Source of the DNA: Mycoplana rhizolycopersici
GTDB lineage: Bacteria > Pseudomonadota > Alphaproteobacteria > Rhizobiales > Rhizobiaceae
Assembly: GCF_013378445.1 (NCBI RefSeq)
Contig: NZ_JABXYK010000002.1
Coordinates: 248,001 to 312,000, forward strand
Length of the DNA stretch: 64,000 nt
Reading direction: 5' to 3'
The notes under the pieces were generated by a model, which saw only the letters and a list, made by a program, of their open reading frames with translations, was not told where the DNA came from and did not search any database. The translations under genes were made by a program, and so were the position numbers. Below are positions 44,538 through 53,583 of the stretch, piece by piece; position 1 is the stretch's first letter, and each line of letters starts with the position of its first letter.

Positions 44538-45713
44538 GTGAAGGGTCACGAAACAGTACATCGCAGCGCGGCCCCTGGCCAGGTTTCCGGCCATGTCAGC
44601 GGTGCCGGGCTGAAGCGGCAGGTCATCTTCTGGCTGATCGCGCTGGCCGGCCTCGTGCTGTTCTTGATGATCTTCAGCTCGATCCTGCTGCCTTTCGTCG
44701 CCGGCATGGCGCTCGCCTATTTCCTCGATCCGGTCGCCGACAGGCTGGAGCGCTTCGGCCTCAGCCGCACCATGGCGACGGTCTTCATCCTCGTCGCCTT
44801 CGTCATCCTGTTTGCCCTTTCGCTGATGATCATCATCCCGCTTCTGGCGACGCAGGCCTCCGATCTCTTCTCCAAGCTGCCCGGTTACATCACCCAGTTG
44901 CAGGAACTGGTTACGAGCTTCAACCCCGATATCCTGCCGCCCTGGATCAGCAGCCAGATGGGCACGATCAAGCAGGGCTTCGGCAGCGTCCTAGCCGAAG
45001 GTGCCGGGCTGCTCGGCACTGTCTTCAAGCAGATCTGGAATTCCGGGCTTGCGCTCGTCGACATCGCCTCGCTGCTCATCGTGACCCCCGTCGTCGCCTT
45101 CTACCTGCTGCTCGACTGGGACCGGATGATCGCCAAGGTCGACAGTTGGATTCCGCGCCAGCACGTCACGACCGTCCGCCAGATCGCAACCGAGATGAAC
45201 ACCGCCATCGCCGGCTTTGTCCGCGGGCAGGGTTCGATCTGCATCATTCTCGGCCTGTATTACGGCGTTGGGCTGACATCCGTCGGACTGAACTTCGGCC
45301 TGCTGATCGGCCTCTTCGCCGGCATGATCAGCTTCGTGCCGTATGTGGGCTCGATGGTGGGGCTCGTTCTCTCGGTCGGCGTCGCCATCGTTCAGTTCTG
45401 GCCGGACTACCTGTGGATCGGCGCCGTGCTCGCGATCTTCTTCTCCGGGCAGTTCATCGAGGGCAACATCCTGCAGCCGAAGCTCGTGGGAAAGCAGGTC
45501 GGCCTCCACCCGGTTTGGCTGATGTTCGCGCTGTTCGCCTTCGGCGCCCTGTTCGGCTTCGTCGGCCTGCTGGTGGCGGTTCCCGCCTCCGCTGCGATCG
45601 GCGTGCTTGTCCGTTTCGGCCTTCAGCGCTACCTTGACAGCGACGTCTATCACGGTCAGGGCAATCCGCCCGCCGTCCGGAAGAAGGAAACACCTTCCGT
45701 TCGCAAGCCGTAG
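44538..45713 (+). CDS. AI-2E/PerM family membrane transporter
   Basis: 391 residues with about eight membrane helices: VIFWLIALAGLVLFLMIFSSIL, then MATVFILVAFVILFALSLMI, and a C-terminal block from about VTPVVAFYLLLDWD to FGALFGFVGLLVAVP. A central soluble region (about 100-180) is typical of the PerM/YdiK/TqsA family, which exports diverse substrates including autoinducer-2; the substrate here is unknown. The GTG start at 44538 was preferred over an ATG at 44511 because AGGGTAGG lies upstream. hdaA follows 11 bases later, an association I recall from other alphaproteobacteria. Confidence 0.85.
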   Translation: MKGHETVHRSAAPGQVSGHVSGAGLKRQVIFWLIALAGLVLFLMIFSSILLPFVAGMALAYFLDPVADRLERFGLSRTMATVFILVAFVILFALSLMIIIPLLATQASDLFSKLPGYITQLQELVTSFNPDILPPWISSQMGTIKQGFGSVLAEGAGLLGTVFKQIWNSGLALVDIASLLIVTPVVAFYLLLDWDRMIAKVDSWIPRQHVTTVRQIATEMNTAIAGFVRGQGSICIILGLYYGVGLTSVGLNFGLLIGLFAGMISFVPYVGSMVGLVLSVGVAIVQFWPDYLWIGAVLAIFFSGQFIEGNILQPKLVGKQVGLHPVWLMFALFAFGALFGFVGLLVAVPASAAIGVLVRFGLQRYLDSDVYHGQGNPPAVRKKETPSVRKP

Positions 45714-45724
45714 CCGAGTATCAC

Positions 45725-46426
45725 ATGAAATCGCCCAAACCAGCAGAACAGCTACCGCTGGAGTTCCAGCACGTTTCCTCGTCAGGTCGCGACGACCTGC
45801 TGATATCCGATCCGCTGAGCGCCGCTGTCTCCGTCGTCGATGCCTGGCCGAACTGGCCGTCGCCGGTGGTGATCCTGGCCGGCCCGATCGGTTCGGGCAA
45901 GACGCATCTCGCCTCGATCTGGCGCGAGCGTTCGGGCGCTGCCGAAATCCGCCCGCTGGAAGGCGAGGGGGCGGAAGAGATGGCGGCCGCAGGCCCGGTG
46001 CTGTTCGAGGATGCCGACCGGTGCGGCTTTGACGACCGTTCGCTCTTCCATGTCATCAACAACGTCCGCCAGAACGGCAACACCCTTCTGATGACCTCGC
46101 GCCTTTGGCCGATGTCCTGGCCGGTTGAACTGCCGGACCTGCGCTCGCGTCTCAAGGCTGCGACGGTGGTGGAGATCGGCGAGCCCGACGACGAGCTTCT
46201 GTCGCAAGTGATCGTCAAACTCTTCGCCGACCGCCAGCTTTTCGTGGACGACCGCCTCGTCGCCTACATGGTCGCGCGGATGGAACGGTCCCTCGATGCC
46301 GCGCAAAAGGTTGTGGACCGCCTCGACAGGCTGGCGCTGGCGCGCGGCAGTCGCATCACGCGAGCGCTAGCACAGGAGGTGCTCGGCCAGATGGCCGAGG
46401 GGGATAGCCCCGACCTCGGGGATTGA
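45725..46426 (+). CDS. hdaA: DnaA-related regulator of replication initiation HdaA
   Basis: 233 residues. Hda-type proteins bind the sliding clamp and stimulate ATP hydrolysis on DnaA, resetting initiation. The clamp-binding motif QLPLEF (residues 9-14) is at the N terminus. The AAA core has Walker [10 protein letters not shown] (53-61), a Walker B-like PVLFEDADR and sensor region TSRLWPMSW. It lacks the DNA-binding domain of DnaA, as expected. It precedes ppk, with the stop immediately followed by a Pho-box-like sequence. Confidence 0.93.
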   Translation: MKSPKPAEQLPLEFQHVSSSGRDDLLISDPLSAAVSVVDAWPNWPSPVVILAGPIGSGKTHLASIWRERSGAAEIRPLEGEGAEEMAAAGPVLFEDADRCGFDDRSLFHVINNVRQNGNTLLMTSRLWPMSWPVELPDLRSRLKAATVVEIGEPDDELLSQVIVKLFADRQLFVDDRLVAYMVARMERSLDAAQKVVDRLDRLALARGSRITRALAQEVLGQMAEGDSPDLGD

Positions 46427-46444
46427 CTGTCATAGAACCGTCGT
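46427..46444 (+). promoter_or_regulatory. Pho-box-like site upstream of ppk
   Basis: CTGTCAT (46427-46433), four-base spacer AGAA, CCGTCGT (46438-46444). The first half is a perfect PhoB half-site, the second matches five of seven; period 11 is correct. It lies 41 bases before the ppk start, with a weak -10-like GCTAAC nine bases downstream of the box. Confidence 0.45.
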
Positions 46445-46485
46445 CAAACTGCGCTAACAGCCTGAACAAAAACAACGGGGCGGTT

Positions 46486-48696
46486 ATGGACATGGATGCA
46501 GTACCGACGAAAAACGAGAGCGCAGAAGAGCCGCTGGAATTCGACAATGCGCAGGCTCTCACGGAGTTGATGAAGAGCCCCGAACGCTTCGTGAACCGCG
46601 AGTTCTCGTGGCTTCAGTTCAATCGCCGCGTTCTCGAGGAAACCCTCAACACCGCCCATCCGCTGCTCGAGCGCGTGCGCTTCCTGTCGATCTCGGCGGC
46701 GAACCTCGACGAGTTCTTCATGGTCCGGGTCGCCGGCCTGGAGGGGCAGGTCCGCCAGGGGATTGCCATACGCAGCCCGGACGGCAAGACCTCGGCCGAG
46801 CAGCTGGACGATATCCTGAAGGAAATCGACAACCTGCAGATGGAGCAGCAGGCTTCGCTGGCCGTGCTGCAGCAGTATCTCGCCAAGGAAGACATCGTCA
46901 TCATCCGGCCAACCGCCCTGAAGGGCGACGACCGCAGCTGGCTCGCCCAGGAGTTCGAGCAGTCGATCTTCCCGGTGCTGACGCCTCTTTCCATCGACCC
47001 GGCGCATCCGTTCCCCTTCATCCCCAACCTAGGCTTCTCGATGGGGCTGCAGCTGGTCCACAAGCGCGATCGCGAGCCGATGACGGCACTGCTGCGCCTG
47101 CCGCCCGCGCTGGACCGTTTCATCCGGCTGCCGGACGATGGCGCAGTCATTCGCTACATCACGCTGGAGGACGCCGTCAGCCTCTTCATCGACAGGCTGT
47201 TCCCCGGCTACGAGGTGCAGGGCTCCGGTACGTTCCGCATCATCCGCGACAGCGATATCGAGGTTGAGGAAGAGGCCGAGGATCTCGTCCGCTTCTTCGA
47301 AACCGCTCTGAAGCGCCGCCGCCGCGGTTCGGTGATCCGTATCGAGACCGATTCCGAAATGCCGGAATCGTTGCGCCATTTCGTCGTGAACGAACTCGGC
47401 GTACCGGAAAACCGCGTTGCCGTCCTGCCGGGATTGCTCGCGCTCAACACGCTGTCGGAGATCACCAAGGCCCCGCGCAACGACCTGCGCTTCGAGCCCT
47501 ACAATGCGCGATTTCCCGAGCGCGTCCGCGAGCACGCCGGCGATTGCTTCGCCGCCATCCGCGAAAAAGACATGGTCGTCCACCACCCCTACGAGTCCTT
47601 CGACGTGGTGGTCCAGTTTCTTCTCCAGGCTGCGCGCGATCCTGAGGTCGTGGCGATAAAGCAGACGCTCTACCGCACCTCCAACGACAGCCCGATCGTA
47701 CGCGCGCTGATCGACGCCGCCGAGGCCGGCAAGTCGGTGACGGCACTGGTGGAGCTCAAGGCGCGATTTGACGAAGAGGCCAACATCCGCTGGGCGCGCG
47801 ACCTGGAACGCGCCGGCGTACAGGTTGTCTTCGGCTTCATCGAATTGAAGACGCACGCAAAGATGTCGCTCGTGGTCCGCCGCGAGGAGGGCAGGTTGCG
47901 CAGCTACTGCCATCTCGGTACCGGCAACTACCACCCGGTCACCGCGAAGATCTACACCGACCTGTCGTTCTTCACCTGCAACCCGTTGATCGCCCACGAC
48001 ATGGCGAACATCTTCAACTTCATCACCGGCTACGGCGAGCCCGAAGCCGACATGCAGATCGCGATTTCGCCGCATACCTTGCGTCCGCGCATCCTGCGCA
48101 ACATCGAAAACGAGATCGAGCATGCCCGCAACGGCGCGCCGTCGGCGATCTGGATGAAGATGAACTCGCTTGTCGATCCGGACATCATAGACGCGCTCTA
48201 TCGTGCCAGCCAGGCGGGCGTCGAGGTCGATCTCGTCGTGCGCGGCATCTGCTGCCTGCGTCCGCAGGTGGCTGGCCTGTCGGACAACATCCGGGTCAAG
48301 TCGATCGTCGGCCGCTTCCTGGAGCATTCCCGCATCTTCTGTTTCGGCAATGGTCACGGGCTTCCCTCCGAGAAGGCGCTCGTCTATATAGGCTCGGCGG
48401 ACATGATGCCGCGTAACTTGGACCGGCGCGTCGAAACGCTGGTTCCGTTGACCAACCGCACTGTGCATGAACAGGTTCTATCGCAGATCATGCTGGGCAA
48501 TCTGATCGATAACCAGCAGAGCTATGAGATCCTTTCGGATGGAACTTCGCGGCGCATGCAGGTGCCGCAGGGGACCGAGCCGTTCAATGCGCAGCATTAT
48601 TTCATGACCAACCCGAGCCTGTCAGGGCGGGGGGAGGCCCTCAAGTCGAGCGCGCCGAAGGCGATTGCCGGCTGGAAGAGCCAGCGCAAACGGTAA
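46486..48696 (+). CDS. ppk: Polyphosphate kinase PPK1
   Basis: 736 residues. PPK1 reversibly polymerises the terminal phosphate of ATP into polyphosphate at the membrane. Domain order: N domain ([18 protein letters not shown]), head domain, and two phospholipase-D-like catalytic domains. The autophosphorylated histidine lies in [16 protein letters not shown], and the second conserved histidine in [19 protein letters not shown]-contacting [12 protein letters not shown] is present. The start at 46486 was preferred because GGGGCGG lies upstream and the TTG at 46423 overlaps hdaA. ppx follows 12 bases on. Confidence 0.97.
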   Translation: MDMDAVPTKNESAEEPLEFDNAQALTELMKSPERFVNREFSWLQFNRRVLEETLNTAHPLLERVRFLSISAANLDEFFMVRVAGLEGQVRQGIAIRSPDGKTSAEQLDDILKEIDNLQMEQQASLAVLQQYLAKEDIVIIRPTALKGDDRSWLAQEFEQSIFPVLTPLSIDPAHPFPFIPNLGFSMGLQLVHKRDREPMTALLRLPPALDRFIRLPDDGAVIRYITLEDAVSLFIDRLFPGYEVQGSGTFRIIRDSDIEVEEEAEDLVRFFETALKRRRRGSVIRIETDSEMPESLRHFVVNELGVPENRVAVLPGLLALNTLSEITKAPRNDLRFEPYNARFPERVREHAGDCFAAIREKDMVVHHPYESFDVVVQFLLQAARDPEVVAIKQTLYRTSNDSPIVRALIDAAEAGKSVTALVELKARFDEEANIRWARDLERAGVQVVFGFIELKTHAKMSLVVRREEGRLRSYCHLGTGNYHPVTAKIYTDLSFFTCNPLIAHDMANIFNFITGYGEPEADMQIAISPHTLRPRILRNIENEIEHARNGAPSAIWMKMNSLVDPDIIDALYRASQAGVEVDLVVRGICCLRPQVAGLSDNIRVKSIVGRFLEHSRIFCFGNGHGLPSEKALVYIGSADMMPRNLDRRVETLVPLTNRTVHEQVLSQIMLGNLIDNQQSYEILSDGTSRRMQVPQGTEPFNAQHYFMTNPSLSGRGEALKSSAPKAIAGWKSQRKR

Positions 48697-48708
48697 AATT
48701 GGATTTGC

Positions 48709-50229
48709 ATGGTTGAATCTGAAGCGCAGGGGCGCCTGCCCGGCATCGCCCCGGTATCGGTCGTCGATATCGGGTCGAACTCCATACGTCTCGTCATCTA
48801 CGAGGGGATGATCCGGGCGCCTGCCATTCTCTTCAACGAGAAGGTCATGTGCGGGCTCGGCAGGGGGCTGGCGAAGACCGGTCGCATGGACGATGCGAGC
48901 GTGGAACGGGCGCTGGCCGCGCTTCATCGTTTCAAGGCTCTCTCCCATCAGGCCCGCGCCAACCGGATGTATGCGCTTGCGACTGCAGCAGCGCGCGAAG
49001 CGGAAAACGGCCCGGATTTCATCGCGCGCGCGGAGGAAATCCTCGAGCACAAGGTTCGGGTTCTGACCGGTGACGAGGAAGCCTATTTTTCCGCACTCGG
49101 CATCATCAGCGGCTTCCATGACCCCGACGGCATCGTCGGCGACCTCGGCGGGGGCTCGCTGGAAGTCGTGGATGTTGCAGGCGATACGATCGGGACAGGA
49201 CTGACCCTGCCGCTGGGCGGCATCCGCCTGTCGGAAGCCTCCACAGGTTCCGTCGCCCAGGCGCGCACCATCGCCCGCAAGCATCTGAAGACGGCGGGGC
49301 TCCTCAAGCGCGGGCAGGGGCGTACCTTCTATGCCGTCGGCGGCACCTGGCGCTCGATCGCCAAGCTGCACATGGAAGTAAAGAACTATCCGCTGCACAT
49401 GATGCAGGGCTACGAGGTTTCCTTCGAGGAAGCGATGGACTTCCTGACCTACGTTGTCACCAGCAAGGACACGAAGGATCCCGCCTACGCCACCATCTCC
49501 AAGAACCGCCGCAACCTTCTTCCCTTCGGCGCCGTGGCCATGCAGGAAGCGATCGCGCTGATGCGGCCGGCCAGGGTGTCGTTTTCGTCGCAGGGCGTGC
49601 GCGAGGGCTATCTCTATTCGTTGCTGCCGGAACAGGAAAAGCAGCGCGATCCGCTGCTGGCCGCGGCCGAGGAACTGGCGATCCTGCGTGCCCGTTCGCC
49701 CGAGCACGCCCGCGAACTTGCCGACTGGACCGGCCAGACCATGCCGCTTTTCGGCATCGAGGAGACCGAGCAGGAGGCGCGATACCGCCAGGCCGCCTGC
49801 CTTCTCGCTGACATCAGCTGGCGCGCCCACCCCGACTACCGTGGTCTGCAGGCGCTCAACATCATTGCGCACGGCACCTTCACCGGCATCACCCATTCCG
49901 GCCGCGCCTACATCGCCCTTGCGAACTACTATCGTTTCGAAGGGCTCTACGACGACGGCGCCTCCGGTCCGCTGGCGGCGATCGCAACGCCGCGCATGCT
50001 GATGCTCGCCAAGCTGCTCGGCGGACTTCTGCGTGTCGTCTACCTCTTTTCCGCCTCCATGCCCGGCGTGGTGCGCAACCTGTCGATCCGCAAGGCGGTC
50101 GCGCCGGAACTGGACCTCGAATTCGTCGTCCCCGCGACCTATGCCGACTTCGCCGGCGAGCGCCTGGAGGGCCGGCTGCAGCAGCTTGCCAAGCTCACGG
50201 GGCTCAAGATCGCGTTCGTGGCGGGATAG
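48709..50229 (+). CDS. ppx: Exopolyphosphatase / (p)ppGpp phosphohydrolase (Ppx/GppA)
   Basis: 506 residues. The Ppx/GppA fold is an actin-like ATPase that releases phosphate from polyphosphate or hydrolyses pppGpp. Visible motifs are VVDIGSNSIRLVIYEG (phosphate 1), ATAAAREAENGPDFI, GDEEAYFSALGI, and IVGDLGGGSLEVV (phosphate 2). The C-terminal helical part carries an HD-like segment (LADISWRAHPDYRG...HGTFTGITHSGRAYIALA). It directly follows ppk, the usual polyphosphate operon. Confidence 0.96.
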   Translation: MVESEAQGRLPGIAPVSVVDIGSNSIRLVIYEGMIRAPAILFNEKVMCGLGRGLAKTGRMDDASVERALAALHRFKALSHQARANRMYALATAAAREAENGPDFIARAEEILEHKVRVLTGDEEAYFSALGIISGFHDPDGIVGDLGGGSLEVVDVAGDTIGTGLTLPLGGIRLSEASTGSVAQARTIARKHLKTAGLLKRGQGRTFYAVGGTWRSIAKLHMEVKNYPLHMMQGYEVSFEEAMDFLTYVVTSKDTKDPAYATISKNRRNLLPFGAVAMQEAIALMRPARVSFSSQGVREGYLYSLLPEQEKQRDPLLAAAEELAILRARSPEHARELADWTGQTMPLFGIEETEQEARYRQAACLLADISWRAHPDYRGLQALNIIAHGTFTGITHSGRAYIALANYYRFEGLYDDGASGPLAAIATPRMLMLAKLLGGLLRVVYLFSASMPGVVRNLSIRKAVAPELDLEFVVPATYADFAGERLEGRLQQLAKLTGLKIAFVAG

Positions 50230-50480
50230 GGCGGTGCGGAGGGCGTTCGGGGCGCTGCGGGCCCGGGACGACGCCGTCCACGTGCTGGCTTTCCGGCATC
50301 AGAAGGAAGCTGGCTGCTGAAACCCCGGCATGAGCGCCCGTTCGAAGTCGCGTTTCCTTTGAAAAAATAAGCACATACGCTTGTGTTTTAACCGCCGGTG
50401 TAGAGCCGCGTTAACGTCTCGCCCTTACGTTGCGCCACGGCAGCACAGGTCTGCCGCAGTGCATTCAAGGGGCATTATTC

Positions 50481-51308
50481 ATGGCTAAGATCACGCTCGG
50501 CAGCATGGGCAAAAGCAAGGGCTTCAATTTCGGCAATTTCTACGATCTCGATATTCTCGACTACGACAACACCACCACGCCCAATTCCAAGGGCTTCAAG
50601 ATGTTCGCCGACGGCAAGAACTACACCGAACTGAAGGGGACAGGCCTCAAATACATTTTCGAGGACGGCGAGATATTCGGCCTCAAGTCGGGCACGGTCA
50701 CCGGCCTGAAGCATGTCGAGGGTGGCAAGATGCTGCTGTCCATCACCGATCTGAAGATGTCCGCCAAGACCTTCAGCTCCACGTTCGAGGACGATGGACC
50801 CGACGCCCTCGAGCTGATCCTTTCCGGCAACGACACGATAACAGGCACCAAGTTCGCCGACGCGATCACCGGCGGCGGCGGCAAGGACACGCTGAACGGC
50901 GGCGGCGGAGCGGACAAGCTCTACGGCGGTTCAGGCGATGACAAGCTCTACGGTGGCGCCGGCCGCGACGAACTTCTCGGCGGTGCCGGAAAGGATACCT
51001 TCATCTTCAAGAAGGCCTCCGACAGCACGGTCAAGGCCTCCGGCCGCGACACGATCCTCGATTTCTCCAAGAAGCAGGGCGACCGGATCGACGTGTCCGA
51101 TATCGATGCGAAGACCAAGGCTTCCGGCGACCAGGACTTCGCCTTCATCGGCACGAAGGACTTCTCCAAGAAATCAGGCGAACTGCGCTACGAGAAGAAG
51201 AAGGCCGATACCTACGTCTATGGCGACACCAACGGCGACGGCAAGGCCGACTTCGCCATTCATATCGACAGCGCCCTGAAGCTCGACAAGGGCGACTTCC
51301 TGCTCTGA
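50481..51308 (+). CDS. Small RTX-type calcium-binding protein with type I secretion C terminus
   Basis: 275 residues, no Sec signal. The first 125 residues (MAKITLGSMGKSKGFNFGNFYD...) are unrecognised, lysine/glycine-rich and predicted beta. Residues about 128-185 hold five or six GGxGxDxL nonapeptide repeats. The last 95 residues (RDTILDFSKKQGDRIDVSDIDA...GELRYEKKKADTYVYGDTNGDGKADFAI...GDFLL) match the C terminus of the large RTX protein at 28189-31299 position by position. It probably uses the same exporter. AAGGGG precedes the ATG. It sits alone between ppx and a converging phytase-like gene. Confidence 0.87.
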   Translation: MAKITLGSMGKSKGFNFGNFYDLDILDYDNTTTPNSKGFKMFADGKNYTELKGTGLKYIFEDGEIFGLKSGTVTGLKHVEGGKMLLSITDLKMSAKTFSSTFEDDGPDALELILSGNDTITGTKFADAITGGGGKDTLNGGGGADKLYGGSGDDKLYGGAGRDELLGGAGKDTFIFKKASDSTVKASGRDTILDFSKKQGDRIDVSDIDAKTKASGDQDFAFIGTKDFSKKSGELRYEKKKADTYVYGDTNGDGKADFAIHIDSALKLDKGDFLL

Positions 51309-51330
51309 GACGGTAAGCGCGGGACAAGCG

Positions 51331-51363
51331 GACGATCCCCGCGCCGTCGGCGCGGGGATCGTC
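51331..51363. terminator. Perfect 15-base stem-loop, bidirectional terminator
   Basis: GACGATCCCCGCGCC (51331-51345), loop GTC, GGCGCGGGGATCGTC (51349-51363). It separates the converging ends of the small RTX gene and the phytase-like gene. The stem is exceptionally strong; a T-run is absent. Confidence 0.75.
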
Positions 51364-51386
51364 GTCTGAACATTCGGCGTTCACGC

Positions 51387-52745
51387 TCACTCCGCCTTCA
51401 GGAATTCGCCGACTTCGAGCAGCACGAACTCGTTGTCATCGGCCTTGTCGAGCGCGCGGCCGGCGGAGAACGGCAGGTTGTTGTCGTTGCCGACCACGAT
51501 GTGGGTCTCGTCCACCCGATCGACGTTCTCGATCGTCACGAACGGCATGTCATAATAACCGTCGCCGCCGCCCTGGCGCCTCTTGTTGTCGGGGTCCGCA
51601 ATCTTCAGCAGGTCGATGTAGCCGATCTTGCGCACGGCCTTGCCGACGTTTTCTTCGCTCATCTCGATCTTGTAGATCCGCTTCACCTTGGAAGGAACGG
51701 CGAAGCAGTCTGCCTTCGGATCCTTCGGGTCGGCACAGGCCTTGTCGATTGTGCCTGCCCCGTTGTCGCGTTCGATCACCAGTGCGGTCTTGTCGTCCAG
51801 CATGTTGAAGTCGCCGATCGCCTCGCCGCCTTCCGCGAGCGGATAGAGCCAGCTGCGGCCGGTCCAGGTCTTCGTCGCGACGTCGAATTCGACAATGCGC
51901 AACGCCGGGCGACCCTCTGCCTGCTCGACGGTTTCGCTATCGGTCCACAACGGGCCCTCCAGAAGCCCATAGAGCTTGCTGCCGTCTTTCGACATGGCAA
52001 GCCCCTCATAGCCGCCGGAGCGCTTGAGCTTGAAAGCCGGCGTCGGCTTCGAGGGATCGGCCTGCAGCGTCAGCGTCGGATGGTCGGGCGACATCAGCGT
52101 CTGGCCGTCGACCTGGGTGGCAACGACGTCGGTCAGCTTGCCGTCGCGATCGAACTTCAGGATGTAGGGACCGAACTCCTCGCCGATCCAGAAGCCGTCT
52201 GCGACCGGCTGGATCGATTCCACATCGAAGTCAGCACCGGTGAGATAACGGGTGGCAGCACCCTCCATGGCGATCGGGAACGGTGCCTTCCGGTCCGGAT
52301 CGGACAGGAAGACCGTCCTGACCGCTTCCAGCTTGCCATTGTCCCAGTCGAAACGGACGTTGTGCAGCATCAGCATTGCATCGGTAGAGTTGAGCTTGGC
52401 TCCGAAACCGTTGTCGGACAGTGTCCAGAACGTGCCGTCCGCCATGATCTTGATCCCGGAGAAGCCCTGCATCGGCTGGCCATCGAAGGGCAGAGAGAGG
52501 CCGGTGGTGCGCACGCCGTCCTTGCCGGGCACCGTGCCGAGGCCTTCGGCGCGCTTGCGGTCAGCAGTGGTGAACTTGCCCGACGTCTTCAGATAGTCGG
52601 CGGCATCGCCGGGTGCGGCGATGATCGTGTTCGCCGGCAGGATCGCGTGCGCCTTGAGCGTGGCCGTAAAGGCCTTCTCCTCGGCGGAAGCCTGCCCGCA
52701 CATGACGAGGGCAACGGCGGCGGTGGTCAGCAAGAATTTGGTCAT
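51387..52745 (-). CDS. Esterase-like activity of phytase family protein, exported
   Basis: 452 residues with a Sec signal peptide (MTKFLLTTAAVALVMCGQASA). The mature protein belongs to the phytase-like esterase family, a beta-propeller type: MQGFSGIKIMADGTFWTLSDNGFGAKLNS, ADFDVESIQPVADGFWIGEEFGPYILKFDRDGKL, GGYEGLAMSKDGSKLYGLLEGPLW, and VERDN-type motifs. The name reflects fold similarity; phytase activity is not established for most members. Location is the periplasm or exterior. The start at 52745 has GGGGGA upstream. A Pho-box-like site with a well-placed -10 lies upstream, suggesting phosphate control. Confidence 0.88.
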   Translation of the reverse strand: MTKFLLTTAAVALVMCGQASAEEKAFTATLKAHAILPANTIIAAPGDAADYLKTSGKFTTADRKRAEGLGTVPGKDGVRTTGLSLPFDGQPMQGFSGIKIMADGTFWTLSDNGFGAKLNSTDAMLMLHNVRFDWDNGKLEAVRTVFLSDPDRKAPFPIAMEGAATRYLTGADFDVESIQPVADGFWIGEEFGPYILKFDRDGKLTDVVATQVDGQTLMSPDHPTLTLQADPSKPTPAFKLKRSGGYEGLAMSKDGSKLYGLLEGPLWTDSETVEQAEGRPALRIVEFDVATKTWTGRSWLYPLAEGGEAIGDFNMLDDKTALVIERDNGAGTIDKACADPKDPKADCFAVPSKVKRIYKIEMSEENVGKAVRKIGYIDLLKIADPDNKRRQGGGDGYYDMPFVTIENVDRVDETHIVVGNDNNLPFSAGRALDKADDNEFVLLEVGEFLKAE

Positions 52746-52779
52746 CAAACATCCCCCATGGGTTTGCATTGCGGCCCAG

Positions 52780-52813
52780 TCGATAGGGACCCGCTGTGAC
52801 CGGTGCTTGACAG
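52780..52813 (-). promoter_or_regulatory. Pho-box-like promoter of the phytase-like gene
   Basis: Reading the minus strand: CTGTCAA (52813-52807), spacer GCAC, CGGTCAC (52802-52796), then ten bases, then TATCGA (52785-52780) as a -10. Six and five of seven positions match the PhoB half-site CTGTCAT. The predicted transcript start is about 28 bases before the ATG. The spacer is less AT-rich than usual. Confidence 0.5.
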
Positions 52814-52906
52814 TTGGTTGAAGGTTTGGTGACCGTCCACGGCGGTCGCTTCGGTTGCCGGAACCATCTGCCGATCGGTGAGCCGTTCCCCGCCGTCAGG
52901 CACCGG

Positions 52907-53407
52907 CTAGCCGGCCGCAGATGCCGCCCAACGATACTGGCGTTCGGTCTGCACCGCGCCGGGCCGCACCGACCGGATGTGGCGAAGCGCCTGGTCCGGC
53001 TGCCAGCCGCGCTCGACGAGGAGTCGCAACGCCGCCATTCCAGCGCGGCCGTGTCCGCCATGGCAGTGAACGAGCACGGCGCCGCCGCCGTCCAGGATCG
53101 CGTGCAGCGCCGGCGCTATGCCGGCCCATTTCTCCAGGCTCGCAGCGCCTGGCCCGCCGAGGTCGTGGACGGGGACGTGAAACCATGCAATCGACCGCCC
53201 GGACAGCCGTTCACCCAGATCCGCGCAGTCGCAGACCTGCATTTCCGCCATGTCGGTCATGGAGAGGACGACGGCAGCGCCCCATTCGGCGATGGCTGCG
53301 ATGTCATGGTCGGGAGCACCGCTGCGTCCGGGGATATGGCTGATTCCGATCCGTCCGCCGTCAGGCAGCACGATGGTCGAAATCGTAAAGGGTTCGGCAA
53401 TGGCCAT
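52907..53407 (-). CDS. Protein phosphatase of the cysteine (PTP/DSP) class
   Basis: 166 residues, cytoplasmic. The signature loop VHCHGGHGRAG contains the nucleophile C115 and the phosphate-binding R121 in C-x5-R spacing, and D82 in VPVHDLGGPG is a likely general acid. Such phosphatases act on phosphotyrosine, dual-specificity or small phosphate substrates; this one is close in form to the DSP-like bacterial phosphatases that precede ADP-ribosyl or cyclin-like genes, with no clear target here. It lies in the phosphate-related block on the same strand as the phytase-like gene, but 161 bases upstream of it. Confidence 0.85.
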   Translation of the reverse strand: MAIAEPFTISTIVLPDGGRIGISHIPGRSGAPDHDIAAIAEWGAAVVLSMTDMAEMQVCDCADLGERLSGRSIAWFHVPVHDLGGPGAASLEKWAGIAPALHAILDGGGAVLVHCHGGHGRAGMAALRLLVERGWQPDQALRHIRSVRPGAVQTERQYRWAASAAG

Positions 53408-53538
53408 GATGCCATTCTAACGCATGTTTCGGCGAAAGCAGCCGGGCATTTCAAGATCGGGAAATGTGCAGAACGCTGAAAGAGCGCCTGCGCGAATCGG
53501 ACGACGCGGCATGCGCCGGCGATGCCTTACCTGTCGGA

Positions 53539-53566
53539 GACCGCCTTCCGTGTTGCGAAGGCGGTC
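53539..53566 (-). terminator. Stem-loop after rnd
   Basis: GACCGCCTTC (53539-53548), loop CGTGTTGC, GAAGGCGGTC (53557-53566), a perfect ten-base stem 17 bases beyond the rnd stop on the minus strand. Confidence 0.6.
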
Positions 53567-53583
53567 CGTGCAGATGGGCCGGA

